Source: Bacteroidaceae bacterium (GTDB lineage: Bacteria > Bacteroidota > Bacteroidia > Bacteroidales > Bacteroidaceae). From it: a stretch of DNA of 64,000 nt. A program made the translations under genes and the position numbers. How positions within the stretch are numbered: position 1 is the first letter of the stretch; every line of letters begins with the position of its first letter. The stretch covers positions 1 through 64,000 of the forward strand of contig JAFXDG010000027.1 in assembly GCA_017521285.1 (NCBI GenBank), given 5' to 3'. Below, piece by piece: positions 28,924-37,884 of this stretch. Below the pieces are notes generated by a model that was not told the DNA's origin, ran no database searches, and saw only the letters and a program-made list of their open reading frames with translations.

Positions 28924-28952
28924 ATTTATCCTTTTCTTGGTAAAATGCAGCG

Positions 28953-28960
28953 CAAAGGTA
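28953..28960 (-). promoter_or_regulatory. -7 element of the methyltransferase gene
   Basis: Minus-strand TACCTTTG, about 30 bases before the chosen start. Confidence 0.6.
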
Positions 28961-29044
28961 GTGATAAAATCCAATTATAGCAGATTAAAGATTAAAAAAT
29001 ATTAATTATTGCAAGAATTATATACTGTAGCGAACCTATTTTCC

Positions 29045-29052
29045 TACCTTTG
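29045..29052 (+). promoter_or_regulatory. -7 element of the TPR/OmpA-like lipoprotein gene
   Basis: TACCTTTG, followed by a 75-base A/T-rich leader, as is usual for strongly expressed Bacteroides genes. Confidence 0.65.
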
Positions 29053-29127
29053 TACGCAATCTGCGAAGAAATGTATTGTTACAAACAAAGAACAAAATAA
29101 ATTATTAATATTAATAACTAATTAACA

Positions 29128-30840
29128 ATGATTAAAAAACTGTACATGCCCCTTTTGGTGGCAATGGTTGCCGTGTTGACATCATGCGGCAGCAAGTTGG
29201 GTGAGTTGTCTTCTGACTACTTCACAACAAATCCTCAAGTGTTGGAAGCCGTAGGTGGCAAAGTTCCTGTAACAATCAACGGCAAGTTCCCTGAAAAGTA
29301 CTTCAGCAAGAAGGCTGTCGTAACTGTAACTCCCGTTTTGAAGTGGGATGGCGGACAGGCTGTAGGTACTCCTGCAACTTTCCAGGGTGAGAAGGTAGAA
29401 GGTAACAACCAGACTATCGCTTACAAGGCTGGTGGTTCTTACACTATGAAGACCACTTTCGACTATGTTCCCGAAATGGCTAAGAGCGAACTCTACTTGC
29501 AGTTCACTGCCAAGGTTGGCAAGAAGGAAGTTGAAATTCCCGCAGTGAAGATTGCTGACGGTGTATTGTCAACAGGTGAAATTCTGACTAACGCTAAGTA
29601 CACTGTAGCTGCTTCTACTCCTTCACAGAGTACTGACAAGTTCCAGCGTATCATCAAGCAGGCTAAGGAAGCTAACATCATGTTCCTTATCCAGCAGGCT
29701 AACGTTCGTGCTAACCAGTTGAAGACTGACGAAATGAACGCTTTGAACGAGCAGATGGGTAACATCGTAGCTGATACCAAGAGCTTGGCTCTGACTAACG
29801 TAGAAGTTACTGCTTACGCTTCTCCTGATGGTGAACTCGGCTTGAACGAGACATTGGCTGGCAACCGCGAAAGCAACGCTACCAAGTATATCAAGAGACA
29901 GATGAAGAAGCAGAAGATGGAAGGTAACGTAGATACCAAGTACACTGCTGAGGACTGGGACGGCTTCAAGACTTTGGTTGAGAAGAGCAACATCCAGGAT
30001 AAGGAAGTTATCTTGCGCGTCCTCTCTATGTACAACGATCCCGAAAAGCGTGAGGCTGAAATCAAGAACCTCTCTTCTGTATATGCTACTTTGGCTGACG
30101 AGATTCTTCCCCAGTTGCGTCGTGCACGTTTGACTTTGAATTACGAAGTTATCGGCCGTAGCGATGATGAAATCTTGAACACTTACTCAACTTCTCCCAA
30201 GGATTTGAGCGTAGAAGAAATGTTGTATGCTGCTACTTTGGTGAAGAGCGAGGCTGACAAGAAGGCTGTTTACGAAAAGACAACTTCTATCTACCCCAAC
30301 GACTACCGTGCATTCAACAATTTGGCTGACATCGCTTACAAGAACGGTGACATCGCTAAGGCTACTTCTTACTTGCAGAAGGCTGCTAACTTGAACGCTG
30401 CTGCTGCTGAAGTAAACAACAACTTGGGCTTGATCGCTTTGATCAATGGTGACAAGGCTAAAGCTGAGTCTTACTTGTCTAAGAGCACAGGTGCCAGCAA
30501 GTTGAACGAGGCTATGGGTAACCTCTATGTTGCTCAGGGTCAGTACGACCGCGCTGTAAGTTCTTTCGCTGATGCCAAGACAAACAGTGCTGCTGTTGCT
30601 CAGATTATGGCTAAGGATTACAACAAGGCTAAGAACACATTGAACGCTATCGCTAACCCCGATGCTTACACAAGCTACTTGAAGGCTATCGTAGGTGCCC
30701 GTACAAACAACGCTTCAATGGTTATCTCTAACTTGGCTGATGCCGTTAAGAAGGACAACACTATGGCTCAGAAGGCTTTGAAGGACGTTGAGTTCTCTAA
30801 GTATGTAACAAGCTCAGATTTCTTGAACATCCTGAAGTAA
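29128..30840 (+). CDS. Abundant TPR / OmpA-like lipoprotein
   Basis: 570 residues. Lipoprotein signal peptide with lipobox VLTSC (Cys about residue 20), then a beta-rich domain (about 25-200). An OmpA-like module follows (about 215-330: VEVTAYASPDGELGLNET...AGNRESNATKYIKRQM), then a TPR region (about 375-560: YRAFNNLADIAYKNGDIAKA; LNAAAAEVNNNLGLIALING). The same OmpA-like arrangement with an inserted helical segment is found in the DUF3575 protein at 44082. Codons are strongly biased to a narrow set (GCT, AAG, AAC, TTG), which suggests very high expression. Likely an outer-membrane or periplasmic scaffold binding peptidoglycan; exact role unknown. A strong hairpin follows. Confidence 0.8.
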   Translation: MIKKLYMPLLVAMVAVLTSCGSKLGELSSDYFTTNPQVLEAVGGKVPVTINGKFPEKYFSKKAVVTVTPVLKWDGGQAVGTPATFQGEKVEGNNQTIAYKAGGSYTMKTTFDYVPEMAKSELYLQFTAKVGKKEVEIPAVKIADGVLSTGEILTNAKYTVAASTPSQSTDKFQRIIKQAKEANIMFLIQQANVRANQLKTDEMNALNEQMGNIVADTKSLALTNVEVTAYASPDGELGLNETLAGNRESNATKYIKRQMKKQKMEGNVDTKYTAEDWDGFKTLVEKSNIQDKEVILRVLSMYNDPEKREAEIKNLSSVYATLADEILPQLRRARLTLNYEVIGRSDDEILNTYSTSPKDLSVEEMLYAATLVKSEADKKAVYEKTTSIYPNDYRAFNNLADIAYKNGDIAKATSYLQKAANLNAAAAEVNNNLGLIALINGDKAKAESYLSKSTGASKLNEAMGNLYVAQGQYDRAVSSFADAKTNSAAVAQIMAKDYNKAKNTLNAIANPDAYTSYLKAIVGARTNNASMVISNLADAVKKDNTMAQKALKDVEFSKYVTSSDFLNILK

Positions 30841-30860
30841 GAAATAACTGATTATCAAAA

Positions 30861-30925
30861 ATAAGAGTTAAAGGTTAGAGACTCATGCGAGACGAATGTC
30901 CCCGTGGCTAACCTTTAACTCTTAT
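30861..30925 (+). terminator. Strong hairpin terminator
   Basis: 18-bp perfect arms: ATAAGAGTTAAAGGTTAG (30861-30878) and CTAACCTTTAACTCTTAT (30908-30925), followed by CTTTTTCTC. It separates the abundant lipoprotein gene from the TlpA-like gene. The long unpaired centre (29 nt) is unusual. Confidence 0.75.
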
Positions 30926-30970
30926 CTTTTTCTCACCACCTTACCTCTATTAATTATATACCAACTATAT

Positions 30971-32041
30971 ATGAAGAAAGTCTTCCTGCCACTCTTCTTG
31001 GGAATCCTTTTGACAGTCTTTGGTTGTCAAAAAGAAACTCCTTTTTTCAAACTTACAGGTGACATCCCGGGATTAAGTGATTCTACAGTCATGCTATACG
31101 GACTGTTCTCTGTCCCTGACAGTGTCATTGAAATACCTGTAAAGGATGGTAAATTCAGCTGTACGCTCCCCTTGGACACCATCACACCCATGTATCTGCG
31201 ACTGGGTGATAGCCGTATGGAATATCCCGTCTTTGCTGATAAAGGGGTAAACATAACCATAAAGGGAGACACTGCACAATTGCACCGACTGACCATTGCC
31301 GGTGGAAAAGCACAAGAAGAATACAATGCTTTTCAAGATAGTATAGCTCATTTGGACAACTATATAGACATACGCCAAGAGGCAGACAGCTTCATCGTGA
31401 AGCATCCTCAGTCTGTCGTCAGCATTTACTTGATACAGAAATACTTCGTAAACGTACCATATCCTAACAAGAGTTTGATTGAGAGTATGATTGACCAATT
31501 AAGTGGCTATATGCACGACAATCACTACATCAGTCGTTTGCAAAACTCATTGCAAAAACAGACCAGTCGTGACAAGCGCTTGCAAATGCCTGCATTGCCC
31601 GATACAACAGGAAAAACTATAGACATCAACGAATATAAAGATAAATTCATCATACTCTCCCTGTGGGCTTCGTGGCATCCCGAAAGCGTAGAGATGCAGG
31701 ATTCACTGCAAGCCATCATCAAGAAGTTTGCCAAACGACCGGCCAAATTCGTAAGCCTTTCCCTCGACAGTCATGGGGAAGCATGGCTCGACACCTTACG
31801 CAGCCATAAATGGGGCGGACTGCACCTTTGTGACTTCAAAGGGTGGAATAATGAGTTGGTTGAACAAACAGAGACACAAGACCTTCCCACTCTATATATA
31901 GCCAACACATCCAGCAAAATCATTGCTACAGACATGTGGGGCAAACAATTGGAAAACTTCCTCGACAATCAGATTAGCAATTGGGAAGAATTGCAGAAAA
32001 AGAGGGCCAAAGAGGAGAAAAAGAGAAAAAACAGGAGATAA
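30971..32041 (+). CDS. TlpA-like thioredoxin-fold lipoprotein lacking redox cysteines
   Basis: 356 residues. Lipoprotein signal peptide (lipobox LTVFGC, Cys about 18), then a DUF4369-like beta domain (about 25-110), a helical linker, then a thioredoxin fold (about 210-335). The place of the usual WCxxC motif reads LWASWHPESVEMQDSL, so neither active-site cysteine is present. The fold is otherwise intact (KFVSLSLDSHGEAW; DLPTLYIANTSSKIIATD). It cannot be a thiol oxidoreductase by the normal mechanism; a binding or chaperone role is possible. A longer frame from 30896 starts inside the upstream terminator; the lipobox fixes MKKVFLPLF at 30971. The C-terminus is a Lys/Arg-rich tail. Confidence 0.82.
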   Translation: MKKVFLPLFLGILLTVFGCQKETPFFKLTGDIPGLSDSTVMLYGLFSVPDSVIEIPVKDGKFSCTLPLDTITPMYLRLGDSRMEYPVFADKGVNITIKGDTAQLHRLTIAGGKAQEEYNAFQDSIAHLDNYIDIRQEADSFIVKHPQSVVSIYLIQKYFVNVPYPNKSLIESMIDQLSGYMHDNHYISRLQNSLQKQTSRDKRLQMPALPDTTGKTIDINEYKDKFIILSLWASWHPESVEMQDSLQAIIKKFAKRPAKFVSLSLDSHGEAWLDTLRSHKWGGLHLCDFKGWNNELVEQTETQDLPTLYIANTSSKIIATDMWGKQLENFLDNQISNWEELQKKRAKEEKKRKNRR

Positions 32042-32084
32042 GCCTACAGCAATGCGCTATCTCTGCTGATGAAATAAGCCGCTT

Positions 32085-33623
32085 ATGTTAGTAAAAGTAT
32101 TCAGTGCCGCCGTACAAGGCATCAATGCTACCACTGTAACCATTGAAGTGAATCTCACCCGAGGGGTCAAGTTCTTTTTGGTGGGACTGCCCGACAATGC
32201 CGTAAAGGAGAGCCACGAACGCATTCTGTCTGCCCTTCAAGTGAATGGTTACAAGTTTCCTGTGGCTCAGATTATCATCAACATGGCCCCGGCCGATATC
32301 CGTAAGGAAGGCTCTGCTTATGATTTGCCCTTAGCCATTGGCATTATGGCTGCCAATGGAACTGTATCAGCGGAGAAACTGGGCAAGTATATGATGATTG
32401 GTGAACTGAGCTTGGACGGCACCCTGCAACCCGTGAAAGGGGCATTACCTATCGCTATCCGCGCTCGTGAGCAAGGTTTTGAAGGATTGATTGTACCCCA
32501 AGAAAATGCCCGTGAAGCCGCAGTGGTCAATCGCTTGAAGGTTTATGGTGTAAGCAACTTGAAGGAGGTCATTGAATTTATGAACAATGAGCGGCAACTG
32601 GAGGGTACTGAAGTTAATACTCGCGAAGAATTCTATGCCCAGCAGAATGATTTTGAATATGACTTCGCAGAGGTGAAAGGCCAAGAGAGCGTAAAACGCG
32701 CTTTGGAGGTTGCTGCTGCTGGTGGCCACAATCTTATTATGATAGGCCCGCCGGGCAGTGGAAAGTCCATGATGGCCAAACGCTTGCCATCCATCCTACC
32801 TCCACTTTCTCTTGCAGAAAGTTTGGAAACTACGCAGATACATTCTGTAGCAGGCAAATTAGGGAAGGATACTTCTCTCATTGCCCATCGTCCTTTCCGT
32901 AGTCCTCATCACACCATTTCATCCGTTGCTTTAGTGGGTGGAGGTCAGAATCCCCAACCTGGTGAAATCAGTCTGGCACATAATGGTGTGTTGTTTGCTG
33001 ATGAGCTACCCGAGTTCAATCGAACCGTATTGGAAATGCTGCGCCAACCACTGGAAGACCGTGCTATCAGCATCTCACGAGCCAAATATACGGTGGAATA
33101 TCCTGCATCCTTCATGCTCATTGCCAGCATGAATCCTTGTCCATGTGGTTATTATAATCACCCGACAAAAGCTTGCGTATGTAATCCAGGACAGGTACAG
33201 AAGTATCTGAACCGCATTTCCGGCCCTCTGCTTGACCGTATTGATATTCAGGTGGAGATAGTGCCTGTTCCCTTTGAAAAACTCTCTGAAACACGCCCAG
33301 GTGAGCCGAGTGAAGCCATCCGCCATCGGGTGATAGCTGCACGCAAGATTCAGGAACAGCGCTTTGCGAACATGCCCGGCATACACTGCAATGCCCAGAT
33401 GACTCCCAAAATGCTTACTGAATATGCCACTCCCGATGAGAAAGGTCTCCAATTGTTGCGTAATGCCATGGAGCGTCTCAACCTGTCGGCACGTGCTTAC
33501 GACCGCATCCTGAAGGTGGCTCGCACCATTGCTGACCTCGATGCTTCGCCTACTGTACAATCTATGCATATTGCCGAGGCTATCGGATATAGAAATCTGG
33601 ATAGGGATAATTGGGGAGCATGA
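32085..33623 (+). CDS. YifB/ComM-family Mg-chelatase-like AAA+ ATPase
   Basis: 512 residues. An N-terminal ChlI/Lon-protease-like fold (about 1-165) is followed by an AAA+ module with Walker A IGPPGSGKSMMAKRLPS (about 220) and Walker B VLFADELPEFNRTVLEMLRQP. The Mg_chelatase C-terminal domain includes NPCPCGYYNHPTKACVCNPGQ (about 345), whose four cysteines suggest a bound metal. ComM homologues are hexameric helicases that promote branch migration in homologous recombination after natural transformation. Full length, single gene. Confidence 0.93.
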   Translation: MLVKVFSAAVQGINATTVTIEVNLTRGVKFFLVGLPDNAVKESHERILSALQVNGYKFPVAQIIINMAPADIRKEGSAYDLPLAIGIMAANGTVSAEKLGKYMMIGELSLDGTLQPVKGALPIAIRAREQGFEGLIVPQENAREAAVVNRLKVYGVSNLKEVIEFMNNERQLEGTEVNTREEFYAQQNDFEYDFAEVKGQESVKRALEVAAAGGHNLIMIGPPGSGKSMMAKRLPSILPPLSLAESLETTQIHSVAGKLGKDTSLIAHRPFRSPHHTISSVALVGGGQNPQPGEISLAHNGVLFADELPEFNRTVLEMLRQPLEDRAISISRAKYTVEYPASFMLIASMNPCPCGYYNHPTKACVCNPGQVQKYLNRISGPLLDRIDIQVEIVPVPFEKLSETRPGEPSEAIRHRVIAARKIQEQRFANMPGIHCNAQMTPKMLTEYATPDEKGLQLLRNAMERLNLSARAYDRILKVARTIADLDASPTVQSMHIAEAIGYRNLDRDNWGA

Positions 33624-33657
33624 CTTTATATTATTATTACACTAAAAAATAACAACC

Positions 33658-35547
33658 ATGAATAAACAGTTTTTATTCTTACTGATGATGCTTTTCTCCA
33701 TTGTGGCAAGTGCCAACAATGCAGATGTAACGAAAACGAAAACCTTTGAAGTGCGGAATCCGGATAAAAAACTCAGTCCGTACACAGGAATGAATCGTGA
33801 CCATTGGAAACAAGCGGCTGAATATCTTCTCAGCACAGCTTTTCAATATGTCAATGATATTAAGCAACCGTTTGATTTGCCAAAACAAGAAGGTAAAAGC
33901 TACCCCCGTAATGCAGGCGATGTCCCAACTGCTCGCATGGAAGCTCTCTGCCGCACGATGTTTTTGGCAGGACCATTGTTGAAAGAAAATCCTGACCTTA
34001 CGCTTCATGGTGTGAAGGTTGGTGATTATTATCGTTGTCAGATAGCCTCGTTCCTTCGTCCGGACAGTCCTCTTTTTCTGCCCGAAAAGAAAGGCCGGGG
34101 GCACGGTGGACAGAAACTCGTTGAACTTGGTGGACTTGCGGTCTCCTTGCTGATGGCTCCCGAAGTGTTCTGGGATCCTCTGCCGCAGGATACCCGTGAC
34201 AAGCTTGCAGCCTTGTTCAAACCCTATGCCGAAGGTGGAACGATTGATATGAATTGGAGATTTTTCAACCAATGTTTGCTCAGTTTTCTGCATAAAGAGG
34301 GTTATCAAGTCAATCTGAAATATTTGGAGGAACTGGTGCATGCCAATCTTAAAGCCTATGTCGGCGATGGGTGGTATCACGATTCACCCCTATTCGACTA
34401 TTATAGTATGTGGGCATTCCAGATGTATGGCCCGCTTTGGGCGGAAAGTTTCGGACGGGAATATTATCCGGCAGAAGCAGAGCAATTTATGAATCAACTG
34501 GCAGATATAACCAAGCAATATCCCTATATGTTTGGTCGTGATGGAAAAATGCAGATGTGGGGAAGAAGCATTACTTATCGTATGGGGGCAGCCATACCAC
34601 TCGCACTTACTGGTTTGCTCCATAGTTCCGATGTCGATTATGGTTGGATGCGACGCATCTGTTCCGGTTCCATCCTACAGTTCCTTCAAAATCCCCATTT
34701 CATCGCCAATGACGGACTCCCTAATCTTGGTTTCTATGACCATTTTGAGGCCTGTCTGCAACATTATTCTTGCCGTGGCAGTGTATATTGGATGGCCAAA
34801 CTCTTCCTTGCCTTGTATATGCCAGCGGACAATCCTTTCTGGACTGCTCGCGAGACTGAAGGAACATGGGCAAAGATGAAGAAAAAAGTCCCGTTCAATG
34901 TCTATTCAGAAAAAGCTCAAATCCTTGTTTCCGACTTTGCAGCTTTGGGTATGGCTGAATTCCGTAATGTTTTCACTCGCAATGGAGGATTTTATTATGG
35001 ACTCGAGAATTACAACAGACTGGCCTATAATTCGGCCCTCCCCTGGCAGGCTGACGGAAAGAAAGGTGAAGTGGCTATGAGTTATGTTGTTGAAGGCTCT
35101 GAGGGGAAATGGTTGCAGATAAATAGTTATAAGGGTGAAGGACTCAACGGTGAGGGGTTCTTCTGCCGCACTGCTGAGATAGAAAACGACCCGACCGTCA
35201 CCATCGATCTGACTGAAAAAGTTACGGCTGACGGAGTTCTCCGTGCTGACCTTATAAAGACTGATGCTCCTCGAAAGGTTCGCATGGGATTCTATGCGTT
35301 GCCCCAGCTTGATAAGCCGATAGAGACAACGGTGAAGAAGGTAAAGGGCAAGAAGGCCATCACCATTGACAATGGTCAGTATGCGTTGACTACAGTGCTT
35401 GCTGAAGGCTGGGATGACATAGAAGTGGTGAACTGCCACGACCTTCACCCCGAGGCTGACAACAGCGTAGTCGTAAACCTGGTTGCCACGGTCGATGGTC
35501 AGAAACTCTTGAAGTCTCAACTCATCATGAAGAAATCAAAGAAATGA
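33658..35547 (+). CDS. Secreted DUF2264-family protein
   Basis: 629 residues with a cleavable signal peptide (LFLLMMLFSIVASAN). The bulk matches DUF2264 (alpha/alpha-barrel proteins found in polysaccharide-utilisation settings): LSPYTGMNRDHWKQAAEYLL, GKSYPRNAGDVPTARMEALCR, GDGWYHDSPLFDYYSMWAFQ, and GRSITYRMGAAIPL. The fold and acidic residues suggest a glycoside hydrolase or lyase, but activity has not been established for the family as far as known. It is 150 bases upstream of the propeller-AraC regulator, which might control it. Confidence 0.82.
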   Translation: MNKQFLFLLMMLFSIVASANNADVTKTKTFEVRNPDKKLSPYTGMNRDHWKQAAEYLLSTAFQYVNDIKQPFDLPKQEGKSYPRNAGDVPTARMEALCRTMFLAGPLLKENPDLTLHGVKVGDYYRCQIASFLRPDSPLFLPEKKGRGHGGQKLVELGGLAVSLLMAPEVFWDPLPQDTRDKLAALFKPYAEGGTIDMNWRFFNQCLLSFLHKEGYQVNLKYLEELVHANLKAYVGDGWYHDSPLFDYYSMWAFQMYGPLWAESFGREYYPAEAEQFMNQLADITKQYPYMFGRDGKMQMWGRSITYRMGAAIPLALTGLLHSSDVDYGWMRRICSGSILQFLQNPHFIANDGLPNLGFYDHFEACLQHYSCRGSVYWMAKLFLALYMPADNPFWTARETEGTWAKMKKKVPFNVYSEKAQILVSDFAALGMAEFRNVFTRNGGFYYGLENYNRLAYNSALPWQADGKKGEVAMSYVVEGSEGKWLQINSYKGEGLNGEGFFCRTAEIENDPTVTIDLTEKVTADGVLRADLIKTDAPRKVRMGFYALPQLDKPIETTVKKVKGKKAITIDNGQYALTTVLAEGWDDIEVVNCHDLHPEADNSVVVNLVATVDGQKLLKSQLIMKKSKK

Positions 35548-35556
35548 TTCAATCTT

Positions 35557-35611
35557 AATGGGAGGACGTGTATCAGATCTGAATCCGACAAAGCTGATAC
35601 TTTCTCCCATT
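35557..35611 (+). terminator. Two-part hairpin terminator after the DUF2264 gene
   Basis: Outer arms AATGGGAG (35557-35564) / CTCCCATT (35604-35611), inner arms GTATCAG (35570-35576) / CTGATAC (35594-35600), then TTTCC. Good intrinsic terminator form. Confidence 0.75.
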
Positions 35612-35670
35612 TTTCCGCCTGTTTTGTTCATTTTTAGGTATAGAATGTTCGAAATTTGCAGTGAAAGTAC

Positions 35671-35678
35671 TACCTTTG
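35671..35678 (+). promoter_or_regulatory. -7 element of the propeller-AraC regulator
   Basis: TACCTTTG, 23 bases before the start at 35701. Confidence 0.6.
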
Positions 35679-35700
35679 CAGCAAATATCAAGGAAATGGC

Positions 35701-37800
35701 ATGAGGAGACTTTTTACAACAATTGCATGGGTGCTACTGACAATCGCAGTGTGCCATCAGGTTAAAGCTGACGAGACGAACATCCGATACCTGAGCAAAC
35801 AGACTGGTTTGTCCAGCAATCAGGTGACGGCATTGGTACAAGACCACAATGGTTACATCTGGGTTGGCACGACTAATGGACTGAACCGTATTGATGGGCA
35901 TGAAGTCTATACTTGGAGCGATTCCAAACATCCGTTTCACAGTATGCCCATCAGAGCCATTGAAGCTGATAAGGAAAACAATTGTTTGTGGGTGTTCGGT
36001 CCACGAGGATTGGCCGGTTGCTTCATGCTTGCCTCCAACCAACTGATTTCACACAAGACCGAGAAGGCCGACACCTTACTCCAATATCACCACAAAGGGA
36101 AACTGTATATGTGGCAATTCGGTCCGGGGAAGAGGAGTAGTCGTACCCGACTGAACAAAGACAGATTGGTGACCGAAACCTTTTCGCAAGCAATTGTCGA
36201 TGTCCGCACCGACGAAGAGGGTAACGACTGGCTATTGACCAAACGGGGATTGTATCTGAACGGACTTGAACAACAGTTGCCCTCTACTGACAGTGTTGTC
36301 CACATAGCAACTTACCGCAACATCTGCCTGGCACTGACACCGCGTGAAATCCTCGTCTATAACCACTCACGCCGCGTGGCACGGCGCACTCCCTTTCCCA
36401 ATACGTTTCGTCGCCTTGCATTCCAATGTACTGATATGGCCGTTTGGGGCGACCAGCTACTCGTCTTTACCCCTGATAGAATCATTTCCTACCACATTTT
36501 GGATAATACATTTTCGTCACCATCGAACGTCCAACTGCAAAATGGCCATGTATTGCCTGAAAGTGGGGAAGAACTCTATGTGCATGATGGAAAGGGAAAA
36601 CTCATCCGATTCGGACACGAAGGCTCCATACATACTTTGCAACTGATGTCATCGGGAACTGCCAATCAACAAACTCCACAGGTCGTGGTGCTGAACGATA
36701 CGACCGAAGCCTACGCTACCGATGGGAACGGCCTATTCATTTTTGACCTGAAGAAAGGCAAAAGTACCCGTCATTATAGGAAGGAAACACACGGCTTTAT
36801 CCGCGATAATCGTATCAGTGTCCTCTTGGCTGACCACACTGGCTGTCTTTGGATGGCTACACAACAATCGGGACTTGCCTGTTTGGATTTGACCGATTCG
36901 TCGGACAGCTCCGACAGTTTGTTGTCTCCACACATACCCCAACCGCTCGTTACATCCATCACTGTAGATGGCGAAAAAAGTCTCATAAATACCGATGAAA
37001 TGGAGCTTTTTTACACCCATAACAATGTGGAGTGGCACTTCTCATGCCTTGCTTACGACAAAATGCAGCAAATCAGTTATCAATATTATTTGGCAGGAAA
37101 AGACAGTACGTGGCAAGCTCCTTCCACCATGCACACGGCCAAATACAAGGAACTGACTCCAGGGAAATATACTTTCCACGTCAGAGCCACAACTGACGGC
37201 ATACATTGGGGAGCGGAGAGCACTCACACCATTGTAATAAATGAGCCTTGGTGGACACAATGGCCTGCCCTATTGCCCGTATTGGCCATTTTTGCTGCAA
37301 TGGGTTTGTTTCTCTATCTCATTGTATACAAATTCATCCATCCCGAGAGGGCTGTAAACGAACGGCAACAAACTGTCGTCACGTTCCAACAGCAGGAAGT
37401 GCTTCCTGCAGAAGAACCTCAAAAACAACAGTTATTGCAGCCACAGCAGCAACTGCAACAGGTCCAACTGACGGCTAAGGATGAGCGTTTCAAGCGGTTG
37501 TTGGAAGATTTGTTGGAACTGCATATCGAAGAACCCGATTTCGGCGTAGAAGAATTTGCTGCATGTGCCAATCTGAAACGTACCCAATTCTATACAAAAG
37601 TAAAACGCATCACCGGCCTGTCGCCTATCGAACTGTTGCGCAAGGCACATTTGGAACATGCCGCCCATTTGTTGAAAGAGACCGACTTGAACATCGACGA
37701 AGTGCGCGAACGTTGCGGATTCAGCAACTCCACCACTTTCTACAACTATTTCAAGCAACAGTATGGAATGACTCCCCGACAGTATAGGAATCAGGCATAA
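35701..37800 (+). CDS. Membrane-anchored propeller/YYY/AraC transcription regulator
   Basis: 699 residues. Signal peptide; about 430 residues of reg_prop beta-propeller repeats (VTALVQDHNGYIWVGTTNGL; RISVLLADHTGCLWMATQQS); a YYY domain (about 440-515, YQYYLAGKDSTWQAP); one transmembrane helix (ALLPVLAIFAAMGLFLYLIV); a Gln-rich cytoplasmic linker (about 560-590); and an AraC-type helix-turn-helix at the C-terminus. The HTH reads FAACANLKRTQFYTKVKRIT...RCGFSNSTTFYNYFKQQYG. It looks like a hybrid two-component regulator from which the histidine kinase, phosphoacceptor and receiver domains are missing, and the propeller is about half the usual size. A periplasmic ligand could control DNA binding directly across the membrane. 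Likely targets: the DUF2264 gene or the convergent TonB receptor. Confidence 0.87.
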   Translation: MRRLFTTIAWVLLTIAVCHQVKADETNIRYLSKQTGLSSNQVTALVQDHNGYIWVGTTNGLNRIDGHEVYTWSDSKHPFHSMPIRAIEADKENNCLWVFGPRGLAGCFMLASNQLISHKTEKADTLLQYHHKGKLYMWQFGPGKRSSRTRLNKDRLVTETFSQAIVDVRTDEEGNDWLLTKRGLYLNGLEQQLPSTDSVVHIATYRNICLALTPREILVYNHSRRVARRTPFPNTFRRLAFQCTDMAVWGDQLLVFTPDRIISYHILDNTFSSPSNVQLQNGHVLPESGEELYVHDGKGKLIRFGHEGSIHTLQLMSSGTANQQTPQVVVLNDTTEAYATDGNGLFIFDLKKGKSTRHYRKETHGFIRDNRISVLLADHTGCLWMATQQSGLACLDLTDSSDSSDSLLSPHIPQPLVTSITVDGEKSLINTDEMELFYTHNNVEWHFSCLAYDKMQQISYQYYLAGKDSTWQAPSTMHTAKYKELTPGKYTFHVRATTDGIHWGAESTHTIVINEPWWTQWPALLPVLAIFAAMGLFLYLIVYKFIHPERAVNERQQTVVTFQQQEVLPAEEPQKQQLLQPQQQLQQVQLTAKDERFKRLLEDLLELHIEEPDFGVEEFAACANLKRTQFYTKVKRITGLSPIELLRKAHLEHAAHLLKETDLNIDEVRERCGFSNSTTFYNYFKQQYGMTPRQYRNQA

Positions 37801-37809
37801 AATCAAGCA

Positions 37810-37862
37810 CGGATTGCACCAATTAAACGGATATTCTTAATCCGCATAATCCGTGCAATCCG
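37810..37862. terminator. Inverted repeat between convergent genes
   Basis: CGGATTGCA (37810-37818) pairs with TGCAATCCG (37854-37862), with a GGATA/ATCCG pair inside. It belongs to the cgGATTncncGGAT family of gap repeats also seen at 60772-60918. Probable bidirectional terminator for the regulator and the TonB receptor genes. Confidence 0.5.
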
Positions 37863-37884
37863 CACCTAAATAACTTCTAAATAA

